In this document: positions 62,642-64,000 of the stretch, piece by piece
Layout: every line of letters begins with the position of its first letter
Numbering within the stretch: position 1 is the stretch's first letter
Source: Thermodesulfobacterium geofontis OPF15
Lineage (GTDB): Bacteria; Desulfobacterota; Thermodesulfobacteria; Thermodesulfobacteriales; Thermodesulfobacteriaceae
Length of the DNA stretch: 64,000 nt
Direction of reading: 5' to 3'
Assembly (NCBI RefSeq): GCF_000215975.1
Contig: NC_015682.1
Location: forward strand, 1,426,001 to 1,490,000
Notes under the pieces: model-generated
What the model saw: only the letters and a program-made list of their open reading frames with translations
What the model was told of the DNA's origin: nothing
Databases searched by the model: none
Position numbers and translations under genes: made by a program

Positions 62642-63856
62642 TTAATGCTCAGATTTATACTTAGGATGTTCATAAAGTACAGGCATACGATTTAACACAA
62701 AACGATAGGTCAAAACTAATAAAGTAACTACACCTGCACTAAGAGCTATCTCAGTCCAAGCTGGATAATATTTTTGAGAGAAAGGTACATACCATTTATA
62801 AGCTATTAAACACACATTTAAACGATTTACTATTACTCCAAAAGCAGTTAACACTGCTCCTAATTTTACAAGCCAAACAATTCTATTTCTAACAGCAGAA
62901 GTAAACATAAGTGCTGGAATAAAAACAAAGGCAATTAATTCAACTGCATACCAAAATCCATAAAATCCTTTTAGATAATGCCACTTTTCATAGTGGGCAA
63001 AATCAAGAAGTTTTAAAATTAAATAAATATAAAGGGCACAGGCTGCAGCTTTTCCTAATCCAATAAGCTTTTTGTTAAAATCTTCTTCATCAAAGTCTTT
63101 TATTTGATGCTTAAAAGCTTTATGAGTAATAGTTCCTTCAATAATAACAATTGAAATTCCTCCAAAGATTGCTGAAATAAGAAAAAAAGGAGGTAATAAT
63201 GCTGAATACCATAAAGGATGAAGTTTATAAGGAACCACTAAATATAAACCACCAAGAGCTGACTGATGTCCTCCAGCAATAATCACTCCAAAAATAGTTG
63301 CCCAAATAACAAGTTTAGCAAAGAAATCACGAGCTCTTTTTAAATCTAACCATTCAAATACTACCGGAGCAAATTCTATAAGACAAATAATTGTATAAAG
63401 GAAGAAATGCCAACCTACTAAGAATAGAACAGAAGAAAAGCCCCAAGACCATATTAATAAATTATATAAATTGTAATATCTTCCCAAATCAAATAAAAGT
63501 GCAAAAATAGCAAAAACATATCCAAGAAGACTTGATAAAGCTACAGGTTTTGCAAAATGGTGGTATTCTTTAAGACCAAATAAATGAATTGCAGTCCCCA
63601 CTGTAAGCCCAGGTGCTGCAAGAGCAATACCTACTAAAATATCAAAACCAATCCAAAAACCCCAGGGGTATTCATCTGAAAGATTTGTAGCAGGACCTAA
63701 TCCATAAATAAGTCTATATACCATAGCATAAATTCCGAAAATTAAAATTATAAGGGCAATCATATTTCCAATAGTGATATTATCTTTTATGAATTCTCCA
63801 AATGTTCTTCCCATAAGAATTTTTTCTCTAAACCAAGAGGTATTATTTCTTTCCAT
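62642..63856 (-). CDS. NrfD/HybB-family polytopic membrane quinone-interacting subunit
   Basis: A 404-residue protein with about ten membrane helices. YPWGFWIGFDILVGIALAAPGLTVGTAIHLFG and LFDLGRYYNLYNLLIWSWGFSSVLFLVGWHFFLYTIICLIEFAPV match the HybB/HmcC branch of NrfD-like subunits, which exchange electrons or protons with menaquinone in hydrogenase, Hmc, Qrc and related complexes. The start at 63856 follows AGGAGAGGGCC; an ATG seven codons upstream has no such site. The upstream partner gene overlaps its start by 14 bases. Substrate complex cannot be settled from this fragment. Confidence 0.88.
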   Translation of the reverse strand: MERNNTSWFREKILMGRTFGEFIKDNITIGNMIALIILIFGIYAMVYRLIYGLGPATNLSDEYPWGFWIGFDILVGIALAAPGLTVGTAIHLFGLKEYHHFAKPVALSSLLGYVFAIFALLFDLGRYYNLYNLLIWSWGFSSVLFLVGWHFFLYTIICLIEFAPVVFEWLDLKRARDFFAKLVIWATIFGVIIAGGHQSALGGLYLVVPYKLHPLWYSALLPPFFLISAIFGGISIVIIEGTITHKAFKHQIKDFDEEDFNKKLIGLGKAAACALYIYLILKLLDFAHYEKWHYLKGFYGFWYAVELIAFVFIPALMFTSAVRNRIVWLVKLGAVLTAFGVIVNRLNVCLIAYKWYVPFSQKYYPAWTEIALSAGVVTLLVLTYRFVLNRMPVLYEHPKYKSEH

Positions 63857-64000
63857 GGCCCTCTCCTTTTTCCTCATTTATGGATTGTTTTTTCTTGCGG
63901 GATTTTGAAATTTGATAATAGGCTCCAAAAACTAAAGGCCAAGCTCCTACCACTTCAAAAAGTTTTACCATAAATAAAAATCTCTCACTATATTCTGGTA
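63843..64000 (-). CDS. C-terminal part of an upstream membrane-associated partner protein
   Basis: The frame enters from the right window edge and reads PEYSERFLFMVKLFEVVGAW, PLVFGAYYQISKSRKKKQSI and ends GEGHGKK at TAA (63843-63845). It shows one membrane helix followed by a basic tail. In HybA/Hmc-like operons the gene before the NrfD subunit is often an Fe-S protein with a C-terminal anchor, which would fit. No cysteine motif is visible in this fragment, so the family is unassigned. Confidence 0.6.
   Translation of the reverse strand, partial: PEYSERFLFMVKLFEVVGAWPLVFGAYYQISKSRKKKQSINEEKGEGHGKK

Overview
The window is an AT-rich (roughly 30% GC by eye), gene-dense bacterial chromosome segment. 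It carries about 60 protein genes, two tRNA genes and several decayed genes. No rRNA, CRISPR array, insertion sequence or prophage is visible. The organism is Gram-negative: it has LPS and outer-membrane genes lptE, lpxK, hldD and lnt. It is probably thermophilic and anaerobic. It has a HARP-type protein-only RNase P, a family 4 Fe-S uracil-DNA glycosylase, TrmI, a Tat-exported formate dehydrogenase, an HmcF/TmcB-like heterodisulfide-reductase relative and an NrfD-type membrane quinone protein. This combination fits Thermodesulfobacteria or a close relative. That placement is inference from gene content, not a phylogeny.

Layout. 1-1.3 kb: an arsC-like remnant, a small exported protein and the HARP gene. 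1.3-5.7 kb (minus): lptE, leuS, icd. 5.8-8.3 kb (plus): uracil-DNA glycosylase, NfeD-type membrane protease and an unknown exported protein. 8.2-11.6 kb (minus): a ybeY-pdxJ reading-frame fusion, trmI and an M18 aminopeptidase. 11.7-13.3 kb: a twice-frameshifted cation/proton antiporter, tRNA-Ala and rpsT. 13.4-19.1 kb (plus): an EF-G-like protein with a degenerate GTPase domain, mogA, selD (with an in-frame UGA), and the double-cubane-cluster protein with its ATPase activator. 19.1-24 kb: a LysR regulator divergent from fdhAB. 24-32.4 kb: lipid A and envelope genes, then tyrS, cobA-hemD, hemC and an HmcF/TmcB-like Fe-S protein. 32.5-35.9 kb (plus): hldD, a CorC-like gene, lnt. 35.9-43.9 kb (minus): cheA, cheW, mcp, cheX, midA, a deoC-rnhA fusion, ubiX. 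43.9-51.8 kb (minus): S66 peptidase, coaX, prmA, M48 protease, fmdB, an HExxH protein, pheA, ylxR, nusA, rimP. 51.9-56.1 kb: a tiny zinc-ribbon gene with in-frame UGA, an MFS transporter and a P-type ATPase. 56.1-56.8 kb: a decay zone with a cstA remnant, then tRNA-Gly. 56.9-64 kb: a COG2509 flavoprotein, dnaN, gyrB, hpt, a 40-residue membrane protein and an NrfD-family gene.

The strongest theme is selenium. selD has UGA at residue 17, the catalytic Cys/Sec position, followed by a perfect 9-bp hairpin that fits bacterial SECIS rules. A second, 69-codon gene at 51964-52173 (minus) also has an internal UGA. It lies between two CxxC motifs and is followed by a 7-bp hairpin with a GUGU loop starting 17 nt after the UGA. 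This second gene is my best candidate for an undescribed selenoprotein. The formate dehydrogenase of this locus uses Cys, so these two genes would be the selenocysteine users visible here. The machinery genes selA, selB and selC are not in the window.

Other points of interest are two unusual fusions (YbeY-PdxJ with a strong internal ribosome site; DeoC-RNase HI without one), the nitrogenase-like double-cubane system, several apparently leaderless genes, and four frameshifted or stop-interrupted loci.
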